This document shows positions 33,354 to 41,712 of a stretch of 64,000 nucleotides of DNA, in pieces. The notes beneath the pieces are model-generated. The model had not been told where the DNA came from and did no database searches. It saw only the letters and a program-made list of their open reading frames with translations. Position 1 is the first letter of the stretch. Every line of letters begins with the position of its first letter. Made by a program: the position numbers and the translations under genes. The stretch is from Muricoccus harenae. Lineage in GTDB: Bacteria > Pseudomonadota > Alphaproteobacteria > Acetobacterales > Acetobacteraceae. The stretch lies in the NCBI RefSeq assembly GCF_009848505.1, contig NZ_WWDL01000005.1, positions 62,001 through 126,000 of the forward strand, given 5' to 3'.

Positions 33354-33695
33354 CTCTCTTCCTCCCACGGTCGCTGTTGCACGCGGAGGCGGGTATCGCC
33401 TTGATCCCGGACCGGGAACAGATGCTAACCCTGCCATGCCGCGCTGCGGAAGCCGCTTCGCACAATGGCACGGAGCCGCCCTCCCGCCGGTTGCGTGGGA
33501 GCGGGGCCTTGGCTGCGCCGTTTGGCCGTGCTCCTGCCGCCAAGGGGCGGCATCCGTGGCGCACCCGGGACCGCCCGTCTGCGCGGATGCCGGGGGTGCG
33601 CCTTTCGAAGGCGGGCGAAGCTCCGCCGCCAGCCTGTCGTGGAGTTTCGTCCGCCTGACGCGGGCCGCGGGTTCGGGATACCAGCCGGGGAATGC
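33354..33695. other. 342-bp divergent intergenic region of the pha locus
   Basis: No gene is supported here; open frames that cross it are unsupported extensions of the neighbours. It must hold the promoters of phaR and of the PhaE-like/phaC pair. It contains a short palindrome, TCCCGGACCGGGA (33406-33418), and TGC/GCA-rich words (CTGTTGCACG near 33375, GCTGCGG near 33443) that could be PhaR contacts, but no clear -35/-10 pair. Confidence 0.4.
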
Positions 33696-34256
33696 ATGAG
33701 CTCATCGAACAGCACAGGAACGGAAGGCGAGGACACGCCGGATCTGGCACGCCTGGCCTCGGACTGGATCGCCCTCTGGCAGGGGGAGTTGGCCGCGATG
33801 GGCGCCGATCCGGAACTCACCGCCGCCTGGGGCGCCTGGCCCGCCAACCTGGCCGCCTGGGCGCGCAACTGGGCCGGCCCGTCCTGGCCGGTGTCGGGCT
33901 GGCCAGCCTCACCTTGGCCGCCCACCGCAGCGCCCGGGGCGGGTTGGGCCGCCGCGCCTTCGCCTGGTTGGCCGCCTGCCGCCCCGTTCAACTGGCCCCC
34001 CATGCCCTGGCCGCCCGCGACCGCGCCGCATCCTGTCGCGCCCTCGCCGGAGCCCCCGCATGACCCAGCGGCGCGGCCCGCGCCCTCTATCGGCGCATCT
34101 GTCCCTGGCCCTGAGCCGGGCCTGGCTGGCAACGGCCTCGATCCCCTCCTCCAGCGGCTCGACGCCGTGGAGCGGGAGCTGGCCGGGCTTCGCGCCGAAC
34201 TCGCCGCGGGCCAGAGCGGAACACGAAAGGATCCTGCGAAGCCCCGCCGCCGCTGA
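33696..34256 (+). CDS. Trp/Pro-rich PHA-synthase-associated (PhaE-like) protein
   Basis: A 186-residue protein without signal peptide or membrane helix. A helical N-terminus (DLARLASDWIALWQGELAAM, about 14-33) is followed by a striking Trp/Pro/Ala low-complexity region (about 45-115, with repeated WP, PW and GWP units). A short C-terminal coiled coil follows (LLQRLDAVERELAGLRAELA, about 150-170). The gene ends 55 bp before the ATG of a short PhaC. By position, and by the coiled C-terminus, it may act as the PhaE-like subunit of the synthase, but sequence resemblance to known PhaE is weak. The start at 33696 lacks a strong ribosome site. Confidence 0.6.
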   Translation: MSSSNSTGTEGEDTPDLARLASDWIALWQGELAAMGADPELTAAWGAWPANLAAWARNWAGPSWPVSGWPASPWPPTAAPGAGWAAAPSPGWPPAAPFNWPPMPWPPATAPHPVAPSPEPPHDPAARPAPSIGASVPGPEPGLAGNGLDPLLQRLDAVERELAGLRAELAAGQSGTRKDPAKPRRR

Positions 34257-34311
34257 TCTGGAGCGGCTGCGCGCCGCCGTCCTCCGCCAGTTGCAGCGGG
34301 AGGATGCGGCC

Positions 34312-35331
34312 ATGCTGCGCGGCATCGTCGCCTATCGGGACCATCCCTGGCGCCGTGTCCTGCCCGACCCACCCCGGATCTGGTCCGAGGGCCCGGCGCG
34401 TATCCTGGACTATGGCGGCGACCATGGCGACGATCATGGCTGCACTGGCCCCGCCGCCCTTTTCGTCCCCTCCCTGGTCAATCGCGCCACGGTGCTGGAC
34501 CTGATGCCGGAGCATTCCATGCTCCGCTGGATGGCGGGGCAGGGGGTCCGCACCTTCCTGCTGGACTGGGGCGCCCCCGGTGCCGCGGAGCGCGGCTTCT
34601 CCCTCACGGACTACATCGCGGGGCGGCTTGAACGCGCCATCGCGGCCGCTGCCGAGGCCAGCGGCGGCCCCGTCACGCTGGTCGGCTATTGCATGGGCGG
34701 GCTGCTGACCCTGGCCGCCGCGCTTCGCCGCCCGGACCGGGTCGGCGCCCTGGTTCTGCTCGCAACGCCCTGGGACTTCCACGCGGGCGGGCCCGAGGCG
34801 GAGGCCCGCGCCCGCTCGGCGGCTGCCCTCCTCCCCAGCATCGAGCTGCTGCTGGCCGCCACCGGCACCCTGCCCGTGGACCTGCTCCAGCTCCTCTTCG
34901 CCGGCATCGACCCCTTCGGCATCGCCCGGAAGTTCCGCGCCTTCGGCAAGCTGGACCCCTCCTCCGCCCGCGCCGCGCATTTCGTGGCGCTGGAGGATTG
35001 GCTCAACGACGGCATTCCCCTGGCGGCCCAGGTCGCCCGAGAATGCATGGCCGGCTGGTATGGCGCCAACACTCCTATGCGGGGCCGGTGGCAGGTGGCC
35101 GGAGCCGCGGTGGAGCCCGCCGCCTGGCGTGGCCCGGCCTTCCTGGCCATTCCGCGCGGCGATCGCATCGTGCCGCCCGAAAGCGCCCGCGCCCTGGCCG
35201 TCCGCTTGCAGAACGCGACGGTGCTGGACGTTCCCGCCGGCCATATCGGCATGGCGGCCGGGCTCAAGGCCGAGGCCGTGCTGTGGCGGCCGTTGCGGGA
35301 CTGGCTCCGGGCCCTGCCCTACCCCAACTAG
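34312..35331 (+). CDS. phaC: Short PHA synthase-like alpha/beta hydrolase (PhaC)
   Basis: Polymerises 3-hydroxyacyl-CoA if it acts like its family. In the 339-residue product the lipase box is GYCMGG with Cys127 in place of Ser, as in PHA synthases. Asp284 (IPRGDRIVP) and His311 (VPAGHIGM) complete the triad. The length fits class III PhaC (about 350), which needs a PhaE partner, rather than the 570-600-residue class I enzymes. GGGAGG eight bases upstream supports the ATG at 34312; earlier in-frame codons overlap the PhaE-like gene. phaA follows 130 bp downstream. Confidence 0.82.
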   Translation: MLRGIVAYRDHPWRRVLPDPPRIWSEGPARILDYGGDHGDDHGCTGPAALFVPSLVNRATVLDLMPEHSMLRWMAGQGVRTFLLDWGAPGAAERGFSLTDYIAGRLERAIAAAAEASGGPVTLVGYCMGGLLTLAAALRRPDRVGALVLLATPWDFHAGGPEAEARARSAAALLPSIELLLAATGTLPVDLLQLLFAGIDPFGIARKFRAFGKLDPSSARAAHFVALEDWLNDGIPLAAQVARECMAGWYGANTPMRGRWQVAGAAVEPAAWRGPAFLAIPRGDRIVPPESARALAVRLQNATVLDVPAGHIGMAAGLKAEAVLWRPLRDWLRALPYPN

Positions 35332-35360
35332 GCTGGGTCGCGGGTTCCAAGCCGGCGGAA

Positions 35361-35413
35361 TGCTGCGCCGCGTATGGAGACGGGATTGCGCAGCAGGGGC
35401 CCCGCGCGCAGCA
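35361..35413. promoter_or_regulatory. Inverted TGCTGCGC/GCGCAGCA repeats upstream of phaA
   Basis: TGCTGCGC (35361-35368) is followed by two copies of its reverse complement, GCGCAGCA (35388-35395 and 35406-35413), 50-100 bp before the phaA start. PhaR of Paracoccus is reported to bind TGC-rich CTGC/GCAG-type sites, so these are candidate PhaR operators. The match is by eye only. Confidence 0.35.
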
Positions 35414-35461
35414 TCGCCCCAATCAAAACGCCCCTCCAGGGGAACATGAGGACCGCCTGCC

Positions 35462-36637
35462 ATGGACGACATCGTCATCGCCTCCGCCGCCCGGACCCCT
35501 GTCGGGAGCTTCAACGGGGCCTTCTCCACCCTGCCGGCGCATCAACTCGGCGCCATCGCCATCAAGGCGGCGCTCGAACGCGCCGGCGTCTCGGCCGATG
35601 AGGTGGACGAGGTCATCCTCGGCCAGATCCTCACCGCCGCCGCCGGCCAGAATCCCGCCCGCCAGGCCGCCGTCCTGGCCGGCATCCCGGTCGAGCGCAC
35701 CGCCTTCGGCATCAACCAGCTCTGCGGCTCTGGCCTGCGCTCCGTCGCCCTCGCCGCTCAGCAGATCGCCACCGGCGACGCCTCCATCGTCCTCGCGGGC
35801 GGCCAGGAGAGCATGACCCAGGCGCCTCATGCCGCGCAGCTCCGCGCCGGGCAGAAGATGGGCGACCTCGCCATGATCGATACTATGATCAAGGACGGGC
35901 TGTGGGATGCCTTCCACGGCTACCACATGGGCAGCACGGCCGAGAACGTGGCCCAGAAGTTCCAGATCACCCGCGAGCAGCAGGACGAGTTCGCCGCCGC
36001 CTCCCAGCGCAAGGCGGGCGAGGCCATGAAGGCCGGCCGCTTCCGGGACGAGATCGTCCCGGTCACCGTGAAGGGCCGCAAGGGCGACACGGTGGTCGAG
36101 AACGACGAGTACCCGAAGCCCGAGACGACGCTGGAAATCCTTCAGAAGCTTCGCCCCGCCTTTTCCAAAGAGGGTTCCGTCACCGCCGGCAATGCCAGCG
36201 GCATCAATGACGGCGCGGCCGCCATCCTGGTGATGCGCGGGGCCGATGCGGCGAAGCGCGGCGTCACCCCGCTGGCGCGCATCGTCTCCTGGGCGACCGC
36301 GGGCGTGGACCCCTCCATCATGGGCACCGGTCCCATCCCCGCTTCGCGCAAGGCGCTGCAGAAGGCGGGCTGGAGCGTGGACGACCTCGACCTGATCGAG
36401 GCCAACGAGGCCTTCGCCGCCCAGGCCTGCGCGGTGAACAAGGACCTGGGCTGGGACCCGGCCAAGGTGAACGTCAATGGCGGCGCGATCGCCCTTGGCC
36501 ACCCGATCGGCGCCTCGGGCGCCCGCGTGCTGACCACGCTTCTGTTCCAGATGAAGCGCCAGGGCGCGAAGAAGGGCCTCGCCACCCTTTGCATCGGCGG
36601 CGGCATGGGTGTTGCCATGTGCGTGGAAGCCGCCTGA
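35462..36637 (+). CDS. phaA: Acetyl-CoA C-acetyltransferase (beta-ketothiolase)
   Basis: Condenses two acetyl-CoA to acetoacetyl-CoA, the first step of PHB synthesis. The 391-residue thiolase has the nucleophile Cys88 ([11 protein letters not shown]), the His of [11 protein letters not shown] (about 347) and the second catalytic Cys377 (TLCIGGGMG). Length and motifs are those of biosynthetic PhaA/AtoB. GAGGA lies nine bases before the ATG. A long hairpin follows the stop. Confidence 0.96.
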   Translation: MDDIVIASAARTPVGSFNGAFSTLPAHQLGAIAIKAALERAGVSADEVDEVILGQILTAAAGQNPARQAAVLAGIPVERTAFGINQLCGSGLRSVALAAQQIATGDASIVLAGGQESMTQAPHAAQLRAGQKMGDLAMIDTMIKDGLWDAFHGYHMGSTAENVAQKFQITREQQDEFAAASQRKAGEAMKAGRFRDEIVPVTVKGRKGDTVVENDEYPKPETTLEILQKLRPAFSKEGSVTAGNASGINDGAAAILVMRGADAAKRGVTPLARIVSWATAGVDPSIMGTGPIPASRKALQKAGWSVDDLDLIEANEAFAAQACAVNKDLGWDPAKVNVNGGAIALGHPIGASGARVLTTLLFQMKRQGAKKGLATLCIGGGMGVAMCVEAA

Positions 36638-36648
36638 TCCCGTAGCCG

Positions 36649-36719
36649 GCCATGCAATCCCGGAATCATGCCGGTTCCGGGATTGCGCATGGCAGGGCGG
36701 CGGTTGATTCCCCGCCGCC
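36649..36719. terminator. Long stem-loop between phaA and hemA
   Basis: GCCATGC-AATCCCGGAA (36649-36665) pairs with TTCCGGGATT-GCGCATGGC (36675-36693), with only a two-base bulge; a second hairpin GGCGGCGG/CCGCCGCC (36696-36703, 36712-36719) follows at once. There is no T-run. It probably ends the phaA message, but a role in hemA expression is possible because hemA starts 31 bp later. Confidence 0.5.
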
Positions 36720-36749
36720 ACGGGCCTAACCCCAGCCGCGGAACTGCAT

Positions 36750-37967
36750 ATGCCCGCCGCCATGCCCGATTATGATGCCCTCCTCGCCGCCCATCTGGAC
36801 GCGCTCCGCGCCGAGGGCCGCTACCGCCACTTCCTGACGCTGCACCGACAGGCCGGCGCCTTCCCGGCTGCCCTGCGCGCCGACGGGCGCCCGGTGACGG
36901 TGTGGTGCAGCAACGACTATCTCGGCATGGGCCAGCACCCAGCGGTGCAGGATGCCATGATCGCCGCCATCCGCGAGGACGGCGCCGGCGCAGGCGGCAC
37001 GCGCAACATCTCCGGCACCGGCCGGCACCATGTGGCGCTGGAGGCCGAGCTGGCCTCGCTGCATGGCAAGGAAGCCGCCCTCGTCTTCACCTCCGGCTTC
37101 GCCGCGAACGAGGCCGCCCTTTCCACCCTCGCCACCCTGCTCGGCGCCACCATCCTCTCGGATGCCGACAACCACGCCTCGATGATCGCCGGCATCCGCA
37201 ACGGGCGCGGGCCGAAGCGCATCTTCCGGCACAACGACGTGGCGCATCTGGCCGAGCTGCTCGCGGAGCTGCCGCCCGAGGCGCCGAAGATCGTCGCCTT
37301 TGAATCCGTCTATTCGATGGATGGCGACATCGCGCCAATCCGCGAGATCGCCGAGCTCGCCCGCGCGCATAACGCCATGACCTATATCGACGAGGTGCAT
37401 GCCGTCGGCCTTTACGGCCCCGGCGGCGCCGGCGTGGCCGCACGGGACGGCGTGGGGATCGACGTGGTCGAGGGCACGCTGGGCAAGGCCTTCGGCGTCC
37501 ATGGCGGCTATGTGGCCGGTAGCCGCACCCTGATCGACGCCATCCGCTCCTTCGCGCCGGGCTTCATCTTCTCCACCACCCTCACCCCGGCGGTGGCGGC
37601 CGGCGCCCTGGCCAGCATCCGCCACCTCCGCGCCTCGGACGCGGAGCGCACCGCCCATCAGGAACGCGCCCGCGCCACCCGCGCGGCCCTGCGCGCCGCG
37701 GGGCTGCCGGTGATGGACAACCCCAGCCACATCGTGCCGGTGATGGTGGGCGATGCCAGCCTCTGCCGCCAAGCGAGCGAGATGCTGCTGGAAGAACACG
37801 GCATCTACATCCAGCCGATCAACTTCCCCACTGTGCCGCGCGGCACCGAACGCCTGCGCATCACGCCGACGCCGCTGCATGACGACGCGGCCATCGCCCA
37901 TCTGGTGGGGGCGCTTTCGGCGGTGTGGGAGAGGCTGGGGCTGGCGCGGCAGAAGCGGGCGGCCTGA
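36750..37967 (+). CDS. hemA: 5-Aminolevulinate synthase
   Basis: Condenses glycine and succinyl-CoA to 5-aminolevulinate with pyridoxal phosphate, the C4 entry to haem typical of Alphaproteobacteria. The 405-residue protein has [13 protein letters not shown], the glycine loop [11 protein letters not shown] (about 80-90), [10 protein letters not shown] and the PLP lysine K246 ([13 protein letters not shown]). It begins at ATG 36750; an ATG four codons on (36762) is equally possible because neither has a clear ribosome site. It sits inside the pha locus, between phaA and phaB. hemH and hemJ are encoded 23 kb away. Confidence 0.95.
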   Translation: MPAAMPDYDALLAAHLDALRAEGRYRHFLTLHRQAGAFPAALRADGRPVTVWCSNDYLGMGQHPAVQDAMIAAIREDGAGAGGTRNISGTGRHHVALEAELASLHGKEAALVFTSGFAANEAALSTLATLLGATILSDADNHASMIAGIRNGRGPKRIFRHNDVAHLAELLAELPPEAPKIVAFESVYSMDGDIAPIREIAELARAHNAMTYIDEVHAVGLYGPGGAGVAARDGVGIDVVEGTLGKAFGVHGGYVAGSRTLIDAIRSFAPGFIFSTTLTPAVAAGALASIRHLRASDAERTAHQERARATRAALRAAGLPVMDNPSHIVPVMVGDASLCRQASEMLLEEHGIYIQPINFPTVPRGTERLRITPTPLHDDAAIAHLVGALSAVWERLGLARQKRAA

Positions 37968-37987
37968 CCAGGCGCTTTGCCCCTGAC

Positions 37988-38024
37988 CCCACCGGGGTGG
38001 CAGCGGCCACCCCGGACCCCGCGA
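37988..38024. repeat. Family B palindromic element, copy 4
   Basis: CCGGGGTGGC (37992-38001), AGCG, GCCACCCCGG (38006-38015), followed by ACCCCGCGATGGG. The reverse complement reads CGCGGGGTCCGGGGTGGCCG, nearly the same as copy 3. It lies 3' of hemA in the 189-bp gap before the small minus-strand gene. Confidence 0.75.
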
Positions 38025-38156
38025 TGGGTTTGTTGGAAGGCAGGGTGTCGACTGTGGCGCCGTAGGCGGGGTCTCTTCGCCGTGCGGGCGGCCGGTTAGT
38101 CGCCTGGGGTTACGACCTCAGGCGCCAAGCGGATGGCGGGGTCGGAAGGAGGGCCG

Positions 38157-38345
38157 TCAGGCCGCCATGCGCCGCTGCGCGCCGTTCAGCGCCAGGGAAG
38201 CCGCCGCCTGGGCCAGGTGCCCCGCCGCATCCTCGGCCCCGATCTCAAGGCAGCAGCGCTCCAGATGCGCCATCAGCCGCATCAGCGCAGCCATGTCACG
38301 GCGGGCATGGTCGGGCCAGAGGACGGCGGCGATCGGGGTATCCAT
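38157..38345 (-). CDS. Small hypothetical protein, 62 residues
   Basis: MDTPIAAVLWPDHARRDMAA is followed by a helical body containing LMRLMAHLERCCLEIGAEDA and an Ala-rich end. GAGGA eight bases upstream of the ATG supports translation; longer frames extend into the phaB promoter region and are rejected. It is soluble, with a Cys pair (ERCCLE), and has no recognised domain. It is divergent from phaB and convergent with hemA. A link to PHA granules is possible by position only. Confidence 0.5.
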   Translation of the reverse strand: MDTPIAAVLWPDHARRDMAALMRLMAHLERCCLEIGAEDAAGHLAQAAASLALNGAQRRMAA

Positions 38346-38482
38346 GGCGAAAGATCCTCGGGTCAGGCTGACCAGCGCGGGGCAGGATGGAACGGGCAGG
38401 GCGGGGCGGCGGCGTCCTACACCCGCACGAGGCCGAAATGCCAGAACTCGTTGTCCCCGCCCCACTAAATCGCGTTGTGCGG

Positions 38483-38494
38483 TGCAATCTTGCA
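38483..38494. promoter_or_regulatory. TGCA-N4-TGCA palindrome upstream of phaB
   Basis: TGCA (38483-38486), ATCT, TGCA (38491-38494) lies about 80 bp before the phaB start, within a TTGTGCGGTGCAATC context. It is a candidate PhaR contact by analogy with TGC/GCA-rich sites in other Alphaproteobacteria. It was seen by eye and not tested. Confidence 0.3.
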
Positions 38495-38571
38495 TCGCCG
38501 CCCTTGATGCCCTCCCGGCCGCACGTCAGCTTGGAAGCGGGAGACCAAAACGCCTGGGAAAGGGCCTTCGT

Positions 38572-39294
38572 ATGGCACGAATTGCACTCGTCACCGGTGG
38601 CCAGCGCGGCATCGGCGCGGCGATCAGCGAGCACCTGCAGAAGGCCGGCCGCAGGGTCGTTGCCTCCTATGCAGGCAATGACGCGGCCGCCAAGGCCTTC
38701 ACCGAACGAACGGGCATTCCGACCTACAAGTTCGACGTGTCGGACTTCGCGGCCTGCGAGGCCGCGCTGAAGCGGATCGAGGCCGAGGTCGGCCCCATCG
38801 AGGTGCTGGTGAACAACGCCGGCATCACCCGCGACAACACCATGAAGCGCATGGACCGCAACCAGTGGGACGAGGTGATCGATACCAACCTCGGCTCCTG
38901 CTTCAACCTCTGCAAGCTGGTCTGGGACGGCATGACGGGCCGCAAGTTCGGCCGCATCGTCAATATCGGCTCGATCAACGGCCAGGCCGGGCAGTATGGC
39001 CAGGTGAACTACGCCGCCGCCAAGTCGGGCATCCACGGCTTCACCAAGGCCCTTGCCCAGGAGGGCGCGCGCTTCAGCGTCACGGTGAATGCCATCGCGC
39101 CAGGCTATGTGGACACGGAGATGGTCCGCGCGGTCCCCGCCGATGTGCTGGAGAAGATCATCGCCCGCATCCCGCGCGGCCGCCTTGGCACGGCGGACGA
39201 CATCGCCCGGGGCGTCGCCTTCCTCACCGCCGATGACGCCGACTTCATCACCGGCTCCACCCTCTCCATCAATGGCGGCCAGCACATGTACTGA
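38572..39294 (+). CDS. phaB: Acetoacetyl-CoA reductase
   Basis: NADPH-dependent reduction of acetoacetyl-CoA to (R)-3-hydroxybutyryl-CoA for PHB. The 240-residue SDR protein has the cofactor motif TGGQRGIG (8-15), NNAGITRDNTM, and an intact Ser-Tyr-Lys set (NIGSINGQAGQYGQVNYAAAK in two segments, with YAAAK). It ends TGSTLSINGGQHMY, the typical PhaB C-terminus. The ATG at 38572 begins MARIALVTGGQRG; longer frames read through the regulatory region. Confidence 0.95.
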   Translation: MARIALVTGGQRGIGAAISEHLQKAGRRVVASYAGNDAAAKAFTERTGIPTYKFDVSDFAACEAALKRIEAEVGPIEVLVNNAGITRDNTMKRMDRNQWDEVIDTNLGSCFNLCKLVWDGMTGRKFGRIVNIGSINGQAGQYGQVNYAAAKSGIHGFTKALAQEGARFSVTVNAIAPGYVDTEMVRAVPADVLEKIIARIPRGRLGTADDIARGVAFLTADDADFITGSTLSINGGQHMY

Positions 39295-39368
39295 TGGGCT
39301 GCGCGACCTGAAGCCCAGGGGGCCGCCAGCCGTTACTCCCGTTCCAACGGCAGGAATGGGAGGCAGGC

Positions 39369-39608
39369 ATGACCTCTTCGAAGCACCCCAAGGGCGGCCC
39401 CAACGAGGAAGGGCTGGGCGACGGCATCCCGCGCCCGCCCTCCGATGACGAGCGCAACCCCGGCATCAACTCCTCCAAGGGCGTCTTCGGCCGCGGCACC
39501 GACCCTGCGGTGCTCCAGGCCGACAACACCGACGAAGGCGACGTGGCGAACGACACCAGCCCGCAGGGCGGCATCGGCGCCGGAAAGATGGGCCGCACCA
39601 ACAAGTAG
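39369..39608 (+). CDS. Small hydrophilic, probably disordered protein
   Basis: The 79-residue product is rich in Gly, Asp, Asn and Lys with almost no hydrophobic core (SSKGVFGRGTDPAVLQADNT, DEGDVANDTSPQGG). GGGAGG before the ATG supports real translation. No family recognised. Composition suggests an intrinsically disordered or stress-type protein. It follows phaB by 74 bp on the same strand and may share its message. Confidence 0.6.
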   Translation: MTSSKHPKGGPNEEGLGDGIPRPPSDDERNPGINSSKGVFGRGTDPAVLQADNTDEGDVANDTSPQGGIGAGKMGRTNK

Positions 39609-39664
39609 TCCGGCTTGCCGGGCGCCTTCCGTCGCGCCAGCCTCTCAGCCAGGGAGGACCGGCG

Positions 39665-40297
39665 ATGACGGAATGCAGCCTGGTGCTGGCGCGGGGGGCG
39701 GCGGATGCCGGCGAGCGGATCGGGGCGGTCCGTCCCGCCCATATCGACCTGCTCCGCCGAATGGCGGAAGCGGGGGAGCTGATCCTGGGCGTGCCGTTGA
39801 TGGATGCGGCGGGGCAGAACCGCGGGTCGCTGATGTTGGTGCAAACCGAGGCGCTCGCCCGCTATCTCGATGCGGAGCCCTTCCGGCGGGAGGGTATCTG
39901 GGAGAGCCATGCGGTCCACCGGTTCCGCGTGGCTCCGCTGCCCTATCGTCCCTTCCCGGACGGCCCCGCGCCCGCGCTGCCCACCCACAGCATCGCCGTG
40001 GCCTATGATGGCACGGACGCCGAGGCGCCCGCGCGACGCCTTGCGGTGCGCGACGCGCATCTCGCCCGGGTCCGCCCGGCCGCCGAGGACGGCACGCTGG
40101 CCCTGGGCGGCGCCATCCTTGATGCGGAGGGCCGCATGACGGGCTCCGTCGCCGTCACCGCCCATCCGACGGTCGAGGCCGCGCAGGCCTGGTGGTCCAC
40201 CGACCCCTATGTCACCGGCGGCGTGTGGCGGGATGTCCGCTGGCACGCCACGCGCTTCGCGCCGCTGCCTTATCGCAGCCTGCCGGGCGCGGCCTGA
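39665..40297 (+). CDS. Tandem YciI-like (YCII) domain protein
   Basis: The 210-residue protein contains two YciI-like halves (about 1-95 and 105-205). Each has a beta-alpha core ending in a similar motif: RFRVAPLPYRPFPDG and RFAPLPYRSLPGAA. The first half has VRPAHIDLLRRMAEAGELIL and AEPFRREGIWES; the second RDAHLARVRPAAEDGTLALG and STDPYVTGGVWRD. YciI proteins are small ferredoxin-fold enzymes or binding proteins that normally dimerise, so an internal duplication would give a covalent dimer. GGAGG precedes the ATG by seven bases. Role unknown. Confidence 0.75.
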   Translation: MTECSLVLARGAADAGERIGAVRPAHIDLLRRMAEAGELILGVPLMDAAGQNRGSLMLVQTEALARYLDAEPFRREGIWESHAVHRFRVAPLPYRPFPDGPAPALPTHSIAVAYDGTDAEAPARRLAVRDAHLARVRPAAEDGTLALGGAILDAEGRMTGSVAVTAHPTVEAAQAWWSTDPYVTGGVWRDVRWHATRFAPLPYRSLPGAA

Positions 40298-40376
40298 AAG
40301 CGGGCCCGGACCTGGCGCGCGAAGTGGGGATTTCTGCGAATCGGGCCGAGCCGGATCGGGGCCGCGGCGCCGGCCG

Positions 40377-40736
40377 CTACCGCGCCACCGCCGAGTGGCG
40401 ATCCCCCACCAGCTTGTTGGCGAGCCAGGAGACGATCCAGATGACGACCGCGCCGACGAAGGCCGCCCAGAAGCTGGTGATCCGCATCCCCGGCATCAGC
40501 AGCGCCGTCAGCGCCAGCATCAGCGCATTCACCACCAGGGTGAACAGCCCGAGGGTCAGCACGGTCAGCGGCAGCGACAGCGTTGCCACGATCGGCCGGA
40601 TGACCGCATTCACCACGCCGAAGATGATGGCCGCGATGATCAGGTTCATGAGGCTAGGAAAGTAGATCCCGGTCACGAGGTTCGCGGCGATGTAGAAGGC
40701 GACGGCCGTGATCGCCGTTCGAATCAGGAAGCCCAC
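40377..40736 (-). CDS. PF04020-type (phage-holin-family) membrane protein
   Basis: A protein of about 119 residues with four hydrophobic helices covering nearly its whole length. The central IIFGVVNAVIRPIVATLSLPLT and the following TLGLFTLVVNALML are typical of the four-helix family annotated as phage holin superfamily IV. Such genes are common in bacterial chromosomes without prophages, and no lysis genes are near, so a holin role should not be assumed. AGGAG lies nine bases before the GTG at 40736; a TTG at 40745 abuts it. Confidence 0.8.
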   Translation of the reverse strand: MGFLIRTAITAVAFYIAANLVTGIYFPSLMNLIIAAIIFGVVNAVIRPIVATLSLPLTVLTLGLFTLVVNALMLALTALLMPGMRITSFWAAFVGAVVIWIVSWLANKLVGDRHSAVAR

Positions 40737-40829
40737 CGTGATCAACTCCTATGCCATGGCGGCGCCGGACAGCCCCGGCGGGACGCGGGGGCAACGCGCC
40801 CCCCACTCCCCGGTTGCGCGGCCCGCCCG

Positions 40830-41672
40830 ATGAGCCGCGCGACCCTCTGCGGCCTCGGCGCGCTGCTTCTCTGGGCCTTCCTCGCCCTGCTCGCCCGCGG
40901 TGCCTCCGGGCTGCCGCCGCTGCAGGTGACGGCCATGGCCTTCGGCACCGCCGGGATCCTCGCCTCCGCCTGGCTCGCCGCGCGGGGCCAACTCGCCGCC
41001 CTGCGCCAGCCGCCGATCGCCTGGATCCATGGCGTGGGGGGGCTGTTCGGCTATCACGCGCTCTATTTCGCGGCCGTGGCCTGGGCGCCGCCGGTCGAGG
41101 CGAACCTCATCAACTATCTCTGGCCGCTGCTGATCGTGCTGCTCTCGGCCCCCATCCTGGGCCTGCGCCTCGGGCCGCGGCGGCTGGCGGGGGTGGCGCT
41201 CGGCTTCCTCGGCTGCGTCCTGGTGGTGGGGCCCGGCGCCGCCTTCCCGCCCGGTGCCACGCCCGGCTTCCTCTGCGCGGCGGCGGCAGCCCTGGTCTGG
41301 GCCGTCTATTCCGTCACCGCCCGGCGCCTGGCTGCCGTGCCGACGGAGGCGGTGGCGGGCTTCTGCCTCGCTTCCGCCGTCCTCGCCGCCGCGGCCCATC
41401 TGGCCTTCGAGACCACGGTCGTCCCGGGCATGCGGGAGCTGGCATCGGCGCTGGTCCTGGGGCTTGGCCCGGTCGGCGCCGCCTTTTTCCTCTGGGACAT
41501 CGGCATGAAGCGGGGCGATCCGCGGCTGCTGGGCACGTTGGCCTATGCGATGCCGGTGGCCTCCACCCTGCTGCTGCTTCTGGCCGGTGAGGGCACGCTC
41601 GGCCCGCGCATTGCCGTCGCTGCGGGGCTGGTTGTGGGCGGCGGCTGGCTCGCCGCCTCGGCAAAAGGATAA
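40830..41672 (+). CDS. EamA/DMT-family transporter
   Basis: A 280-residue inner-membrane protein with about nine to ten helices in two EamA repeats (about 1-130 and 140-278). Segments such as VEANLINYLWPLLIVLLSAP and FFLWDIGMKRGDPRLLGTLA in the second repeat resemble amino-acid or metabolite exporters of the YddG/RhaT-like drug/metabolite superfamily. The ATG at 40830 (MSRATLCGLGALLLWAFLAL) places the first helix at the N-terminus. Substrate unknown. Its stop runs into a family A repeat. Confidence 0.85.
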   Translation: MSRATLCGLGALLLWAFLALLARGASGLPPLQVTAMAFGTAGILASAWLAARGQLAALRQPPIAWIHGVGGLFGYHALYFAAVAWAPPVEANLINYLWPLLIVLLSAPILGLRLGPRRLAGVALGFLGCVLVVGPGAAFPPGATPGFLCAAAAALVWAVYSVTARRLAAVPTEAVAGFCLASAVLAAAAHLAFETTVVPGMRELASALVLGLGPVGAAFFLWDIGMKRGDPRLLGTLAYAMPVASTLLLLLAGEGTLGPRIAVAAGLVVGGGWLAASAKG

Positions 41673-41710
41673 AAATAGATGGGGGTGCGGGGGGATACCC
41701 CCCTCCGGCC
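41671..41710 (+). repeat. Family A palindromic element, copy 3
   Basis: It begins on the TAA stop of the EamA gene: AAAAATAGATGGGGGTGC, then GGGGGG (41689-41694), ATA, CCCCCC (41698-41703), TCCGGCC. It is the reverse orientation of copies 1 and 2 but has the same polarity relative to the gene it follows. It separates the convergent EamA and methyltransferase genes (stops at 41672 and 41713). Confidence 0.8.
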
Positions 41711-41712
41711 TT

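Noticed and set aside
40377-40736. The holin-family gene as evidence of a prophage
   Set aside because: No phage structural, lysis or integrase genes are near; the family is common in chromosomes.
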